This document shows positions 34,814 to 43,909 of a stretch of 64,000 bases of DNA, piece by piece. The notes beneath the pieces were generated by a model. It did no database searches, had not been told where the DNA came from, and worked only from the letters and a program-made list of their open reading frames with translations. The stretch is from an uncultured Actinomyces sp. (GTDB taxonomy: Bacteria > Actinomycetota > Actinomycetes > Actinomycetales > Actinomycetaceae). The stretch covers positions 9,497 to 73,496 of the forward strand of contig CALISI010000017.1 of the NCBI GenBank assembly GCA_938041695.1, in the 5' to 3' direction. The number at the start of each line of letters is the position of its first letter. Position 1 is the first letter of the stretch. A program made the position numbers and the translations under genes.

Positions 34814-35263
34814 ATGACTCAGCCCACCCCCCAGCCCGGGCAGTACCCGCCGCCGCCCGTCAACAGCGCACAGGCCGGCGAGGCCCGCCCCAGCATCGGC
34901 GCCCTCTTCGCGTCCGTGACCGGCCAGATCTCCGGGATCATTCGCGGCGAGATCGAGCTCAACAAGGCGAAGCTGCGCACTTTCGCAGCCAAGAGCGGTA
35001 AGGGCATCGCCCTCCTCGTGGTCGCCGCCGTCTTCGCGCTGTACCTGCTCGGCTGGACGCTGCACACCGCCGAGATCGCGCTCACGCTCGTCCTGCCCGC
35101 GTGGGCGGCGTCGCTCATCATCGTCGGCGTCCTCCTCCTGATCGTCCTGATCCTCGCCCTGCTCGGCGCCCGCTCCCTCAAGAGCGCGCAGGCGCACCGC
35201 CCGGATCCGGCCGCGTCGGTCGCCGCCACCAAGGAAGCCATCGAGAAGGGACTGGGCAAGTGA
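34814..35263 (+). CDS. Holin-X (phage holin family) small membrane protein, actinobacterial type
   Basis: A 149-residue protein with a Pro/Gln-rich N terminus, an amphipathic segment (IGALFASVTGQISGIIRGEIELNKAKL) and two transmembrane helices (around 70 to 90 and 97 to 120). This arrangement, including EIELxKAKL just before the first helix, is the actinobacterial 'putative holin superfamily III/Hol-X' domain, which is chromosomal and not evidence of a prophage. Start ATG 34814 has AGGAG seven bases upstream. It overlaps the next gene by four bases (GTGA), and the pairing with DUF3618 is common in this phylum. Role probably in the envelope; unknown. Confidence 0.82.
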   Translation: MTQPTPQPGQYPPPPVNSAQAGEARPSIGALFASVTGQISGIIRGEIELNKAKLRTFAAKSGKGIALLVVAAVFALYLLGWTLHTAEIALTLVLPAWAASLIIVGVLLLIVLILALLGARSLKSAQAHRPDPAASVAATKEAIEKGLGK

Positions 35264-35694
35264 GCACCAACCTCGATCCGCGCAACGTGACGGTCGGCGA
35301 GTCCGCCCACGCATCCACCGAGCCCCGCACGGAAGAGCAGATCACGGCCGACCTCGAGCGGCAGCGCGCCGAACTGGCCGCCACGATCGACCAGCTGTAC
35401 GCGCGCGTCCAGCCCGCCGCCCTCGCCCAGGAGGCGAAGGACGAGGCCAGCGCCCGTTTCGCTTCCTTCAAGGAGTCCGCGTCACTGACCCTGCAGGACG
35501 CGGCCGGCGGCAACGCCGAGGCCCTGAAGAAGGTCGGCATCGTCGCCCTGTCCGCGATCGGCACCATCGGCGTGATCGTCCTGCTGGCGACCCGCTCGTC
35601 GCGTCGTTCGCGTCGCGAGGCCCGCCGCGCAGCCCGCGAAGCCGCCGCGCACACGCTCGCTGCCCTCAAGTCCGACGTGACCGAGGCGCTGTAA
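35260..35694 (+). CDS. DUF3618 domain protein
   Basis: A 144-residue protein starting at a GTG that overlaps the preceding stop codon. The N-terminal half contains EEQITADLERQRAELAATID, the DUF3618 signature, followed by a charged coiled region, one transmembrane helix near residues 95 to 115 (GIVALSAIGTIGVIVLLA) and a very Arg/Ala-rich cytoplasmic tail. The function of the family is not known; it regularly accompanies a Hol-X protein, so the two probably act together at the membrane. Confidence 0.85.
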   Translation: MSTNLDPRNVTVGESAHASTEPRTEEQITADLERQRAELAATIDQLYARVQPAALAQEAKDEASARFASFKESASLTLQDAAGGNAEALKKVGIVALSAIGTIGVIVLLATRSSRRSRREARRAAREAAAHTLAALKSDVTEAL

Positions 35695-35709
35695 GCACCA
35701 ACTGACGCG

Positions 35710-35753
35710 AACCGGCGTAACTCCGGCCACACCGGCCGAGGGTTGCGCCGGTT
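35710..35753 (+). terminator. Terminator-like hairpin after the DUF3618 gene
   Basis: AACCGGCG (35710-35717) pairs with CGCCGGTT (35746-35753), enclosing a second stem CCGGCC/GGCCG(A)G. It is followed by ACATTTCCCC. Confidence 0.6.
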
Positions 35754-35928
35754 ACATTTCCCCAATTTCGTGGGCTTTCGCGCGCCGGGCACCGCTCAGC
35801 TGAGCGCGCAAAACACGATCCAAGGTGAGGTCAAGGCCCGTCATTAGCTATGATGGTCCCACGAAACATTTTGAACACCCAGGGAACCGCTCCACGCGGA
35901 CCCGAACGACGCGGAGGGGGTCGACGCC

Positions 35929-36207
35929 ATGGGGCGCGGCCGTCAAAAGGCTAAGCAGATGAAAGTCGCTCGGAAGCTGAAGTATTTCAGCCCCGACACC
36001 GACCTAAACGCACTTCAGCGCGAGCTGGCGGATGAGGACTCGTACCTGGCACACGTGCCGGCGGACGAGCCCGAAGAGGACGATGCTATCGACGACGACC
36101 TCTACTCGAAATACGCCGACTTCGCCGAGATTCCCGCAGAAGACGACGACATCGATCCGAAGCAGCTCGATGAGTCCTTCTGGACGGGTGGATCCTCCAC
36201 CAAGTAA
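35929..36207 (+). CDS. DUF3073 domain protein
   Basis: A 92-residue, acidic protein with the hallmark opening MGRGRQKAKQMKVARKLKY and later DLNALQRELADED. This is the actinobacterial DUF3073 family of unknown function, usually 60 to 100 residues and regularly encoded beside purM as here. The C-terminal half is rich in Asp and Glu. A GGAGGGGG-type site precedes the ATG. It is convergent with purM, with terminators for both between them. Confidence 0.9.
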   Translation: MGRGRQKAKQMKVARKLKYFSPDTDLNALQRELADEDSYLAHVPADEPEEDDAIDDDLYSKYADFAEIPAEDDDIDPKQLDESFWTGGSSTK

Positions 36208-36220
36208 CGGCTCAGCCACA

Positions 36221-36245
36221 CGGCGGACCAGAAACCGGTCCGCCG
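36221..36245 (+). terminator. Terminator of the DUF3073 gene
   Basis: CGGCGGACC (36221-36229), loop of seven, GGTCCGCCG (36237-36245), then CTTT. Confidence 0.8.
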
Positions 36246-36289
36246 CTTTGGCGTACCCACAACACTATTTCTGAGCGCGCACACGATAA

Positions 36290-36317
36290 GGGGCCGAGGC
36301 CCGCAGGCCTCGACCCC
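36290..36317 (-). terminator. Hairpin after purM
   Basis: GGGGCCGAGGC (36290-36300) pairs with GCCTCGACCCC (36307-36317) with one G-T pair. The T run on the minus side is weak (CTTATC). Confidence 0.65.
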
Positions 36318-36345
36318 TCACGCGCACTCAGGGCAGACGCGCCGC

Positions 36346-37506
36346 TCAGCCGACGCGGTAATCGCCGTGCAGCAGCACGGCGCCCGCCTGGACGCCCTTC
36401 GTGCCGGAGATGAGGCGCACGCCGGAGGAATCAGCGCTCAGGTCGGCGACCGCCCCGAACCCAGCCACAGTGCCGTCGGCACCGGCCGACGTGACGGAAC
36501 CCAGGACCCACGCGGCCACCCCGGCCTCGTTGATCGCGGACAGGACCTCGGTGGCGACAGACGCGGAGACGACGGCGACCATGCCGACGCCCAGGTTCAG
36601 GGAGTCTTCCATACCGACCCAGGTGACGTCGCCGCCGCGGCGCACCCAGTCGAACACGGCGGGCACGGTCCACGTAGAGCGGTCGACCGTGGCGATGGCG
36701 CCCTGGGGCAGGACGCGCGACAGGTTCGCGGCCAGGCCGCCGCCGGTCACGTGCGAGTAGGCGTGGATGCCGCCGACACCGAAGCGCTCGACCAGGTCGA
36801 GGCACAGGCGCGTGTACAGGCGCGTGGGCTCGAGGAGTTCCTCGCCGAGGGTGCGGCCGAACTCGGCGACGTGGGACTCGAGCGACGCGCCCACGCGGGA
36901 GACCACCGAGCGCACCAGCGAGTAGCCGTTGGAGTGCAGGCCCGAGGAGGCCATGGCGATGACGACGTCGCCGCCCGTCACGCGCTCGGGCCCCAGCAGC
37001 TTGGAGGCGTCCACGACTCCGGTCGCCGCGCCCGCGATGTCGTAGTCGTCGGGTTCCATGACGCCCGGGTGCTCCGCGGTCTCGCCGCCGATGAGGGGCG
37101 TGCCCGTGGCCTCGCAGGCCCGCGCGATGCCGGTGACGATGGAAGCGATGCGCTCGGGGACGACGTGCCCGCAGGCGATGTAGTCGGTCATGAGGACCGG
37201 GCGCGCACCGATCACGACGATGTCGTCGACGACCATGCCGACCAGGTCCTGGCCGATCGTGTCGTGGACGTCCATGGCCTGCGCGATCGCGATCTTCGTA
37301 CCCACGCCGTCCGTGGAGGTCGCGAGCAGGGGCTTGTCCATGCCCAGCAGCGCCGACGCGTCCACCATGCCGGCGAATCCGCCGGTCGCGCCCAGCACGG
37401 TGGAGTCGTGGGTGGCGGCGACGGCGCTCTTCATCAGCTCGACGGCGCGGTCGCCCGCCGCCGTGTCAACGCCGGCGGTCGCGTAATCCAGGGGGGTGTC
37501 GGTCAT
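36346..37506 (-). CDS. purM: Phosphoribosylformylglycinamidine cyclo-ligase
   Basis: A 386-residue AIR synthetase, catalysing the ATP-dependent ring closure of FGAM to AIR, step five of purine synthesis. The start ATG 37506 (MTDTPLDYATAGVDTAAGD) has the usual family N terminus. Motifs: LLATSTDGVGTKI, DLVGMVVDDIVVIGARPV, LIGGETAEHPGVM and SSGLHSNGYSLVR, all normal. It follows purF by 98 bp on the same strand, the usual purF-purM arrangement, so co-transcription is likely. No abnormality seen. Confidence 0.97.
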   Translation of the reverse strand: MTDTPLDYATAGVDTAAGDRAVELMKSAVAATHDSTVLGATGGFAGMVDASALLGMDKPLLATSTDGVGTKIAIAQAMDVHDTIGQDLVGMVVDDIVVIGARPVLMTDYIACGHVVPERIASIVTGIARACEATGTPLIGGETAEHPGVMEPDDYDIAGAATGVVDASKLLGPERVTGGDVVIAMASSGLHSNGYSLVRSVVSRVGASLESHVAEFGRTLGEELLEPTRLYTRLCLDLVERFGVGGIHAYSHVTGGGLAANLSRVLPQGAIATVDRSTWTVPAVFDWVRRGGDVTWVGMEDSLNLGVGMVAVVSASVATEVLSAINEAGVAAWVLGSVTSAGADGTVAGFGAVADLSADSSGVRLISGTKGVQAGAVLLHGDYRVG

Positions 37507-37604
37507 GGGTGGTGCCTTTCGCAGGTGGCGCTCGACGAGGCCGTGTCGGGTGGTCGGGGTGAGAACAACGCCAGCGGCGCAGGAAAGCGCTGCGGGCGTA
37601 GGGG

Positions 37605-39149
37605 TTAGCAGGAGGTGGCGTCGGGGGTTCCGGGCACGGGCGTGCCGGCGGGGATCGTCTCCGGGTATTCGCCGGTGAAGCAACCGAGGCACAGGGATGT
37701 ACCCTGTCCGGTGGCCGCAACCATGCCGTCGATCGACAGGTACGCCAGGGAGTCGGCACCGATCGAGTCGCGGACCTGCTCGACGCTCATGGACGAGGCG
37801 ATGAGCTCGGCGCGCGTCGGGAAATCGATACCGAAGAAGCACGGCCACACAACCGGCGGCGACGAGATGCGCACGTGCACCTCGGCGGCCCCGGCCTCGC
37901 GCAGCATCTTGACCAGCGCGCGCTGCGTGTTACCGCGCACGATCGAGTCGTCGATGACGACGAGGCGCTTACCTTCGATGACCTCGCGCAGCGGGTTGAG
38001 CTTGAGGCGGATACCCAGCTGGCGCAGGGACTGCGTGGGCTGGATGAAGGTGCGGCCCACGTACGCGTTCTTGACGAGGCCCTGGGAGAAGGGGATACCG
38101 GACTCCTGCGCGTAGCCGATCGCGGCGGGCGTGCCCGAGTCGGGCGTGGGGATCACCAGGTCCGCCTCGATGGGATTCTCGCGCGCCAGGGCGGCGCCCA
38201 TCTCGTGGCGCGCGGCCACGATGCGGCGCCCGCCGATGGTCGTGTCGGGGCGCGCCAGGTAGACGTACTCGAAGACGCAGGTGTTGGAGCGACGCACGGC
38301 GAAGCGGCGCGAGTGCACGCCCGAGGCGTCGATCGAAATGAGTTCGCCGGGCTCGACCTCGCGCACGAAGGTCGCGCCACACAGGTCCAGGGCGGCGGTC
38401 TCGGAGGCGACGACCCACCCGGAGGCGAGGCGGCCGAGCACGAGCGGGCGATAGCCGTGCGGGTCGCGCGCCGCGTACAGCGTGTGCTCGTCCATGAAGA
38501 CCAGCGAGAACGCGCCCTTGATGCGCGGCAGGACCTTCAGGGCGGCGCCGACGAGGGGCGCGGGCTCCAGGTCGTCCACCGACGAGGCCGGGGCGGCCTG
38601 GTCCGCGCTCGCGTGCCCGGGCGTGACGGACGGGGATGCGATGAAGGGGGTCGGCCCCGGGATGCGCTCGGCCATGCCCAACAGCGCGGTCACGAGCGAG
38701 GTGTCGGTGGATGCTCCGCGTTCGAAGTCTTCGCCGTCGTCGGCGATCTCGGAGGCCAGCTCGCGCAGCTCGACCGTGTTGGTGAGGTTGCCGTTGTGGG
38801 CCAGGGCGAGGGTGCCCGTGGGGGTGGGGCCCAGCGTCGGCTGGGCGTTGCGCCACACGTCCGCGCCGGTCGTCGCGTAGCGGACGTGGCCCAGCGCGAT
38901 GTGGCCGCGCAGGCCCTGGAGGGACTGCTCGGAGAACACCTGCGACACGAGGCCCTGATCCTTATACACAAGGATCTGTTTGCCATTCGATGTCGCAATA
39001 CCGGCGCTCTGTTGGCCGCGGTGTTGCAGGGCATAGAGGGAGAAGTAGGTCAGGCGGGAAACGTCCTCGCCCGGGGCCCATACTCCGAAGACCCCGCAGT
39101 GATCATGCGGGTGATCGTCTCCGAAGAGTTCCTGGTCGGACAGTGTCAT
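37605..39149 (-). CDS. purF: Amidophosphoribosyltransferase
   Basis: A 514-residue enzyme that converts PRPP and glutamine to phosphoribosylamine, the committed step of purine synthesis. Start ATG 39149 gives a short propeptide ending before Cys18 (DHCGVFGVW), the nucleophile of the glutaminase domain. HRGQQSAGIA, HNGNLTN and the PRPP-binding VVIDDSIVRGNTQ are intact; cysteines for an Fe-S cluster typical of the Bacillus-type enzyme are visible (for example WPCFFGID, CLGCFTGEYPE). An insertion in the glutaminase domain (around residues 170 to 195) is encoded partly by the dispersed motif at 38581-38594, which reads APASS here. Confidence 0.97.
   Translation of the reverse strand: MTLSDQELFGDDHPHDHCGVFGVWAPGEDVSRLTYFSLYALQHRGQQSAGIATSNGKQILVYKDQGLVSQVFSEQSLQGLRGHIALGHVRYATTGADVWRNAQPTLGPTPTGTLALAHNGNLTNTVELRELASEIADDGEDFERGASTDTSLVTALLGMAERIPGPTPFIASPSVTPGHASADQAAPASSVDDLEPAPLVGAALKVLPRIKGAFSLVFMDEHTLYAARDPHGYRPLVLGRLASGWVVASETAALDLCGATFVREVEPGELISIDASGVHSRRFAVRRSNTCVFEYVYLARPDTTIGGRRIVAARHEMGAALARENPIEADLVIPTPDSGTPAAIGYAQESGIPFSQGLVKNAYVGRTFIQPTQSLRQLGIRLKLNPLREVIEGKRLVVIDDSIVRGNTQRALVKMLREAGAAEVHVRISSPPVVWPCFFGIDFPTRAELIASSMSVEQVRDSIGADSLAYLSIDGMVAATGQGTSLCLGCFTGEYPETIPAGTPVPGTPDATSC
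38581..38594 (+). repeat. Dispersed motif copy inside purF
   Basis: Exact GACGAGGCCGGGGC on the plus strand; the minus-strand gene reads it as APASS within a variable loop. Confidence 0.7.
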
Positions 39150-39349
39150 GTCTGGCTGCGAGACGGGAAGCACGCTCTCACTCTCGCACATTTTTCCGCA
39201 CTTCGTGGCACGTATCCACGTTATGGCGGGCACACGAGGGCCCAGCAAACACGGCGCGCAGCGCGTAATTGCGCACGCTTTACCAGGCAGAATCGGTCTC
39301 CTCATGGTCGAGATGCCACAATGGAGTGCAGCAATCATGAGGAGGAAAC

Positions 39350-41869
39350 GTGGCCAATCCGACGCTGAGCGCCATCATGTGGGGACTCGCCCTGCTGGTG
39401 AGCGCTGTGGCCGTCCTGTCGTTCGCGCGAGGCCTGACGCACATGTGGCGCACCGTCTGCGCGGGCACGCCCGACCCGGGACGCCTGACCCCCGTGGGCA
39501 AGCGAGCGTGGGGCGTCATCTCCGCGGCCCTGACCCACCGCGAGTTCAAGGGGCGCCCGTGGATCAAATGCGCCCACTGGCTCGTCATGGTCTCCTTCCC
39601 GATCCTGTTCCTCACCCTGGTCACGGGCTACGCCCAGCTGCGCGTCCAGACCTTCACGCTGCCTCTGCTCGGCCACTTCGCACCGTGGGAGTGGCTCACC
39701 GAGGCCTTCGCGTGGGGCGGCCTGGCCGGCATCATCGGCCTCATGGTCGTGCGCCAGCGCGCCGGGCGCGGCACGGCCGCCGAGGCGGCCCTGTCGAACG
39801 ACGATCCCGACGCAGCAGCCACCGCGGCCGACCCGGAGGGGACCCCGCCCTCGTCCCTAGCCAAGCCCCACCCGCGCGACTCCTCCCCGCGCGGCCTAGC
39901 CTCCCGTTTCCTGGGTTCGACCCGCTGGCAGGCGCTCTTCGTCGAGTGGGTCATCCTCATCGTGTGCGCGTGCGTCGTGGCCCTGCGCGGCCTCGAATAC
40001 GCGCTCTTCAGCGTGACGCCGGGCCTCGAGGCCCACGCGAGCGCCCTGCACTTCCCCCTCACCGCCTGGCTGGGCACGCTCTTCGCGGCCGCTGCCTCCT
40101 CCTCGGCCGCCTCGCTGGCGAACGCGATCGTGGCGGTCAGCGCACTCAAGGTCATCACCTCCATGACCTGGCTGACGGTCGTCGGCATCCAGACCGGCAT
40201 GGGCGTCGCCTGGCACCGCTTCGTCGCGATCCTCAACCTGTACACGCGCCGGAGCGCCGACGGCACGAAAGCCCTGGGACCGGCTGACCACATGCTGATC
40301 GACGGCAAGCCCGTGACCAGCGAGGACGACTTCGACGACCTCCCCGAGGACACGGTCCTCGGCGTGGGCACGATCGACGACTTCTCGTGGAAGGCCCGCC
40401 TGGACCTGTACTCGTGCACCGAGTGCGGTCGCTGCCAGGAGCTGTGCCCCGCGTGGAACACCCAAAAACCCCTCTCCCCCAAGCTCCTCATCATGGGCCT
40501 ACGCGACCACATGGAGTCCGCCTCCAACGTGCAGATCGTCGAGCAGGAGGAGGACCACCAGAAGCTCGAGGATGGGGAGGTCCTCCTCGACAAGGGCGTG
40601 CCGGCCTCGCCGCACTCCTTCGACCTGGTCTCCGCCCTGTCCCTGTCGGGCGCGACCGGCCCCGAGGGCGTCTCCGCAGTGACCGCTCCCCTGGTCCCCG
40701 AGGTCGTCTCCGAGGAAGTCCTGTGGGACTGCACAAACTGCGGCGCCTGCGTGGAACAGTGCCCCGTCGACATCGAGCACATCGACCACATCCTCGACCT
40801 GCGCCGCCACCAGGTCCTCATGGAAGGCGCGTTCCCCCGCGAGCTGGGCCGCGCGTTCCGCGGCATGGAATCCAAGGCGAACCCCTACAATCAGCCAGCC
40901 CGCAAGCGCATGGATTGGGCGAAGAAGCTGGACTTCGACATCCCCGTCGTCGGCGAGGACATCGAGGACGCCTCCGAGGTCGACTACCTGTTCTGGGTGG
41001 GCTGCGCGGGTGCCTACGACGACACGGCGAAGAAGACCAGCGCCGCCATCGCCGAGCTGCTGCACACCGCGGGCGTGTCCTTCGCGGTTCTCGGCTCGGG
41101 CGAGTCCTGCACGGGCGATCCGGCCCGCCGCGCCGGCAACGAGGCGCTCTTCCAGATGCTGGCCGCCCAGGCCATCGACACCCTCACGGAAGCCAAGCCG
41201 CGCAAGATCGTCGTCTCCTGCGCGCACTGCTTCAACACAATCGCCGGTGAGTACCCGGAGCTGGGCGGCTCCTTCGACGTCGTCCACCACACGCAGCTCC
41301 TCAACCGCCTCGTGCGCGACGGCCTGCTCACGCCGGTCGCGCCGTCGGCCTCCGCTGATTCCGCCGCCTCCACGGGTGCGGACGCCACGGACGAGGCCGG
41401 GGCAGCCTCCGCGGGCAACGCTCCCTCGGTCGGCACGCCCCTGAAGGTCACCTACCACGACGCCTGTTTCCTGGGACGCCACAACCGCATCTACGAACCC
41501 CCACGTGAGCTCGTAGGCTCCCTGCCGAACGTGGAGCTCCTCGAGATGCCGCGCAACCGCGACCGTGCGATGTGCTGCGGCGCGGGCGGCGCGCACGCCT
41601 GGTTCGAGGAGACGCGCGGGACCCGGATCGCGGACGCCCGCATCGTCGAGGCCGCGTCCACGGGCGCGGACGTCGTCGCGACGGCCTGCCCCTTCTGCTC
41701 CCAGATGCTCGGCTCCGCCTCGGGCACGTCCGCCGGTTTCGTCTCCTCCGACACCGCCGACCAGGGCTCCTCGAGCACCGAGGGGGCCACGGCCTCGCCC
41801 GGCGGGAAGCTCCCCGAGGTGCGCGACGTAGCCGTCATGCTGCTCGAGTCCGTCAAGCGCGGGCAGTAA
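39350..41869 (+). CDS. Membrane-bound (Fe-S)-binding oxidoreductase, CCG-domain type
   Basis: An 839-residue protein. The N-terminal 290 residues carry about five membrane helices resembling a nitrate reductase gamma-like anchor (for example IKCAHWLVMVSFPILFLTLVTGY). Then come two 4Fe-4S motifs, CTECGRCQELCP and CTNCGACVEQCP, and two CCG domains (VSCAHCFN and MCCGAGG with ATACPFC) as in GlpC/HdrD proteins. It resembles the mycobacterial heterodisulfide-reductase-like protein and probably passes electrons between a cytoplasmic donor and the quinone pool; the substrate is unknown. The start is a GTG at 39350 behind a perfect GGAGGA. A low-complexity insertion near residue 670 contains the dispersed motif (41390-41403, DEAGA). 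Confidence 0.9.
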   Translation: MANPTLSAIMWGLALLVSAVAVLSFARGLTHMWRTVCAGTPDPGRLTPVGKRAWGVISAALTHREFKGRPWIKCAHWLVMVSFPILFLTLVTGYAQLRVQTFTLPLLGHFAPWEWLTEAFAWGGLAGIIGLMVVRQRAGRGTAAEAALSNDDPDAAATAADPEGTPPSSLAKPHPRDSSPRGLASRFLGSTRWQALFVEWVILIVCACVVALRGLEYALFSVTPGLEAHASALHFPLTAWLGTLFAAAASSSAASLANAIVAVSALKVITSMTWLTVVGIQTGMGVAWHRFVAILNLYTRRSADGTKALGPADHMLIDGKPVTSEDDFDDLPEDTVLGVGTIDDFSWKARLDLYSCTECGRCQELCPAWNTQKPLSPKLLIMGLRDHMESASNVQIVEQEEDHQKLEDGEVLLDKGVPASPHSFDLVSALSLSGATGPEGVSAVTAPLVPEVVSEEVLWDCTNCGACVEQCPVDIEHIDHILDLRRHQVLMEGAFPRELGRAFRGMESKANPYNQPARKRMDWAKKLDFDIPVVGEDIEDASEVDYLFWVGCAGAYDDTAKKTSAAIAELLHTAGVSFAVLGSGESCTGDPARRAGNEALFQMLAAQAIDTLTEAKPRKIVVSCAHCFNTIAGEYPELGGSFDVVHHTQLLNRLVRDGLLTPVAPSASADSAASTGADATDEAGAASAGNAPSVGTPLKVTYHDACFLGRHNRIYEPPRELVGSLPNVELLEMPRNRDRAMCCGAGGAHAWFEETRGTRIADARIVEAASTGADVVATACPFCSQMLGSASGTSAGFVSSDTADQGSSSTEGATASPGGKLPEVRDVAVMLLESVKRGQ

Positions 41870-41951
41870 GGCACGCGCGCACGCCGAGCAGCACAGCGCG
41901 CACATCGCGCACCCACGCATCACGTATCGTGCGCAACCACCTCAAACAAAG

Positions 41952-41985
41952 GGGCGGCCCCGCAGGAAAACCTGCGGGGCCGCCC
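41952..41985. terminator. Bidirectional terminator between convergent genes
   Basis: 15-bp stem GGGCGGCCCCGCAGG (41952-41966) with its complement (41971-41985) and loop AAAA, between the Fe-S protein and the molbindin gene. Confidence 0.85.
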
Positions 41986-42001
41986 GTAAACCTCAGAACA
42001 A

Positions 42002-42214
42002 TCAGTCCTCGACACCAACGATGACGTTGGAAGCCTTGATGACGGCGACGGCCTTCGAGCCGACGGTCAGGCCGAGCTCCTCAATGGCGGCGTTCGTGAT
42101 CGACGAGGAGATCACCAGGCCGGGGGCCACCTCGATCTTGACGATGCCGTTCACGGCGCCCTCGGAGACCTCAACGACGGTGCCGGGCAGCTGGTTACGT
42201 GCGGAGAGCTTCAT
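42002..42214 (-). CDS. Molbindin (molybdopterin-binding Mop/TOBE protein)
   Basis: A 70-residue single Mop domain: MKLSARNQLPGTVVEVSEGAVNG is the family opening, then VKIEVAPGLVISSSITNAAIEELGLTVGSKAVAVIKASNVIV. Such proteins form oligomers that store molybdate or tungstate oxyanions in the cytoplasm. ATG 42214 was preferred to an ATG 15 bases upstream because AAGGG then sits at a proper distance and family members start with MKLSARN. No molybdate transporter gene is adjacent in this window. Confidence 0.9.
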   Translation of the reverse strand: MKLSARNQLPGTVVEVSEGAVNGIVKIEVAPGLVISSSITNAAIEELGLTVGSKAVAVIKASNVIVGVED

Positions 42215-42292
42215 AATGTGCCCTTTCATTCGTAGTGGTTTGCAAACATACTTACCCTAGCGGACGCGCGGCGCTCCTTCTAGGGATGCGAC

Positions 42293-43903
42293 CTATTGTT
42301 CGTCCTCCGGGGAGATTTCCTCGAGGCCGACGAGGAAGCCGTCCTCGTCGACGACATTGCCACCCACGAGGGTCGCGATCATGCCAGCGGCCTTCTCCAC
42401 GTCCTGCGTGGAACGCAGGCGCTCGAGGCGCGCGGTGCGGCTCATCGCCCCCGCTCCCGGCGTCGGCGCGGACGTGGGCAGCCAACGCACCTGGTATTCG
42501 ATGATGGCCCCGGCCATCCACGGCTCCCAGCGCAGCACACGCGGAGGCGTGGGGACGGCGTGGACCTCGATCATCATGTCGGAGCGGTGCCCGATCGGGC
42601 TCATGAGGGCGTACCCGTCGACGACCTGCGGCTGGTCGCGCTGGGCCTCGAGCTCCTCGCGGGCCTTCGCGATCTTCGAGGCGATGTCCTCGCGCACCGG
42701 CCCCAGCTCAGCCTTCAGCTTTTCGATCTGCGCGATCTGCGCGGGCGTGAGCGGAGGAGGCTTGGAGGCCTCGGGCGCGATGTCGCGCGCGTCCTTCATC
42801 TGTTCGAACCCCGCGCGCTCACGCATCGCGGAGAGCAGGTCCTCGGGATTGATCCAGCGCGGCGAGTACACCGTCAGATTCACGGCGGAGTCGGCGTCGG
42901 GGACCATGACGTAGCCGCTGCCCGCGATGCGCAGGCCGCCGGCGAGGCGACGGGCCATGCGGCGCAGCGCCTCGAGCACGCGATACTCCAGGCCCGTGGG
43001 CAGGCCCTCGGGGAAGGCCTTGTCCCACTCGCCCATGACGCCGTTATTCTGCTGGCGGGCGTGCGCCTGCGGACAGCGCAGGACCCACGCGTTCGCAAGC
43101 GAGGCCGGGCTACCCAGCGCCGCGCGCGTCGGCTGGTCGAGCGTCCACGGCCCCTCCAGCTCAGCCTCGGAGGACAGGCGCAGGCGTCCCGGGGCAATCC
43201 AGCCGGCCTCGTCCCACATGGAAATCGCGAGCGCCTCCAGCTCGGCGGGATCGACCGCGTCGGAGACGAGGAAGAGATGATGGGCGCGCGCGTCCTCCAG
43301 GTCGATGACGCCGGCGGGTTCGCTCACCTCGATGGCTGCGGCGATCGGGACGGCGGCCTCGGCTTCCGTGACCTCGCCGTCGGCAGCGATCTGGAACGCC
43401 GCGTCCGTCGAGGTCATCGTCGTCAGCCCGACGTTCGTCTGGGTGAGCGGATTGTCCGTCGCGCTCATCGGCGTCGGATCCGCGAAGGAATGAGGGGTGG
43501 CCGCCATGCGTTCCTTGAGGGAACGCCTCACCGGCGAGGCCTGGGGGGCCTCGTCCCTGTTGGTGACCTGCTCGGCGCGCGGAGTCATGCCGGGCAGCGC
43601 GACGCCCTGAATGACACCCGTGCGAGTCGGGGAGGGCGCGACCGGGGGGATACCGACCTCTGCCTCGTGGACACCGCTGGTCTGCGGGGCGGCGTGCACC
43701 TGCGGGACCCCCATGATGGGCGTCGGCGCGGGCGGCTCCGGCAGAGGCGGCACCTGGAGATCCGCGGGCTCGGGAGCGGGAGGCTCGGGCAAGTCGGCGG
43801 GATCCGGCGCAGGCGGATAGCTCATCTCACGAGCCGCACGCTCGGCGCGCTCAGCACGCATGCGTTCACGCCGGGACGGCAGCGGAGGAGGAAGGGCCGA
43901 CAT
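42293..43903 (-). CDS. Conserved hypothetical protein with Pro-rich N terminus
   Basis: A 536-residue protein that I do not recognise. The first 150 residues are Pro/Ala/Glu-rich with repeats of PEPPAP, basic at the very start (SRRERMRAERAERAAREM), and probably disordered. A folded region follows from about residue 195: HHLFLVSDAVDPAELEALAISMW, NAWVLRCPQAHARQQ, YVMVPDADSAVNLTVYSPRWINPEDLL, then a charged coiled-coil (QIAQIEKLKAELGPVREDIASKI) and a final part with HRSDMMIEVHAVP. No transmembrane segment. It begins six bases after the dcd stop codon, so it is in an operon with dcd. Function unknown. Confidence 0.65.
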   Translation of the reverse strand: MSALPPPLPSRRERMRAERAERAAREMSYPPAPDPADLPEPPAPEPADLQVPPLPEPPAPTPIMGVPQVHAAPQTSGVHEAEVGIPPVAPSPTRTGVIQGVALPGMTPRAEQVTNRDEAPQASPVRRSLKERMAATPHSFADPTPMSATDNPLTQTNVGLTTMTSTDAAFQIAADGEVTEAEAAVPIAAAIEVSEPAGVIDLEDARAHHLFLVSDAVDPAELEALAISMWDEAGWIAPGRLRLSSEAELEGPWTLDQPTRAALGSPASLANAWVLRCPQAHARQQNNGVMGEWDKAFPEGLPTGLEYRVLEALRRMARRLAGGLRIAGSGYVMVPDADSAVNLTVYSPRWINPEDLLSAMRERAGFEQMKDARDIAPEASKPPPLTPAQIAQIEKLKAELGPVREDIASKIAKAREELEAQRDQPQVVDGYALMSPIGHRSDMMIEVHAVPTPPRVLRWEPWMAGAIIEYQVRWLPTSAPTPGAGAMSRTARLERLRSTQDVEKAAGMIATLVGGNVVDEDGFLVGLEEISPEDEQ

Positions 43904-43909
43904 CGAGGC

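Noticed and set aside
34814..35263. Prophage, because of the holin-like gene
   Set aside because: Hol-X proteins are chromosomal in actinobacteria, and no other phage gene is present.
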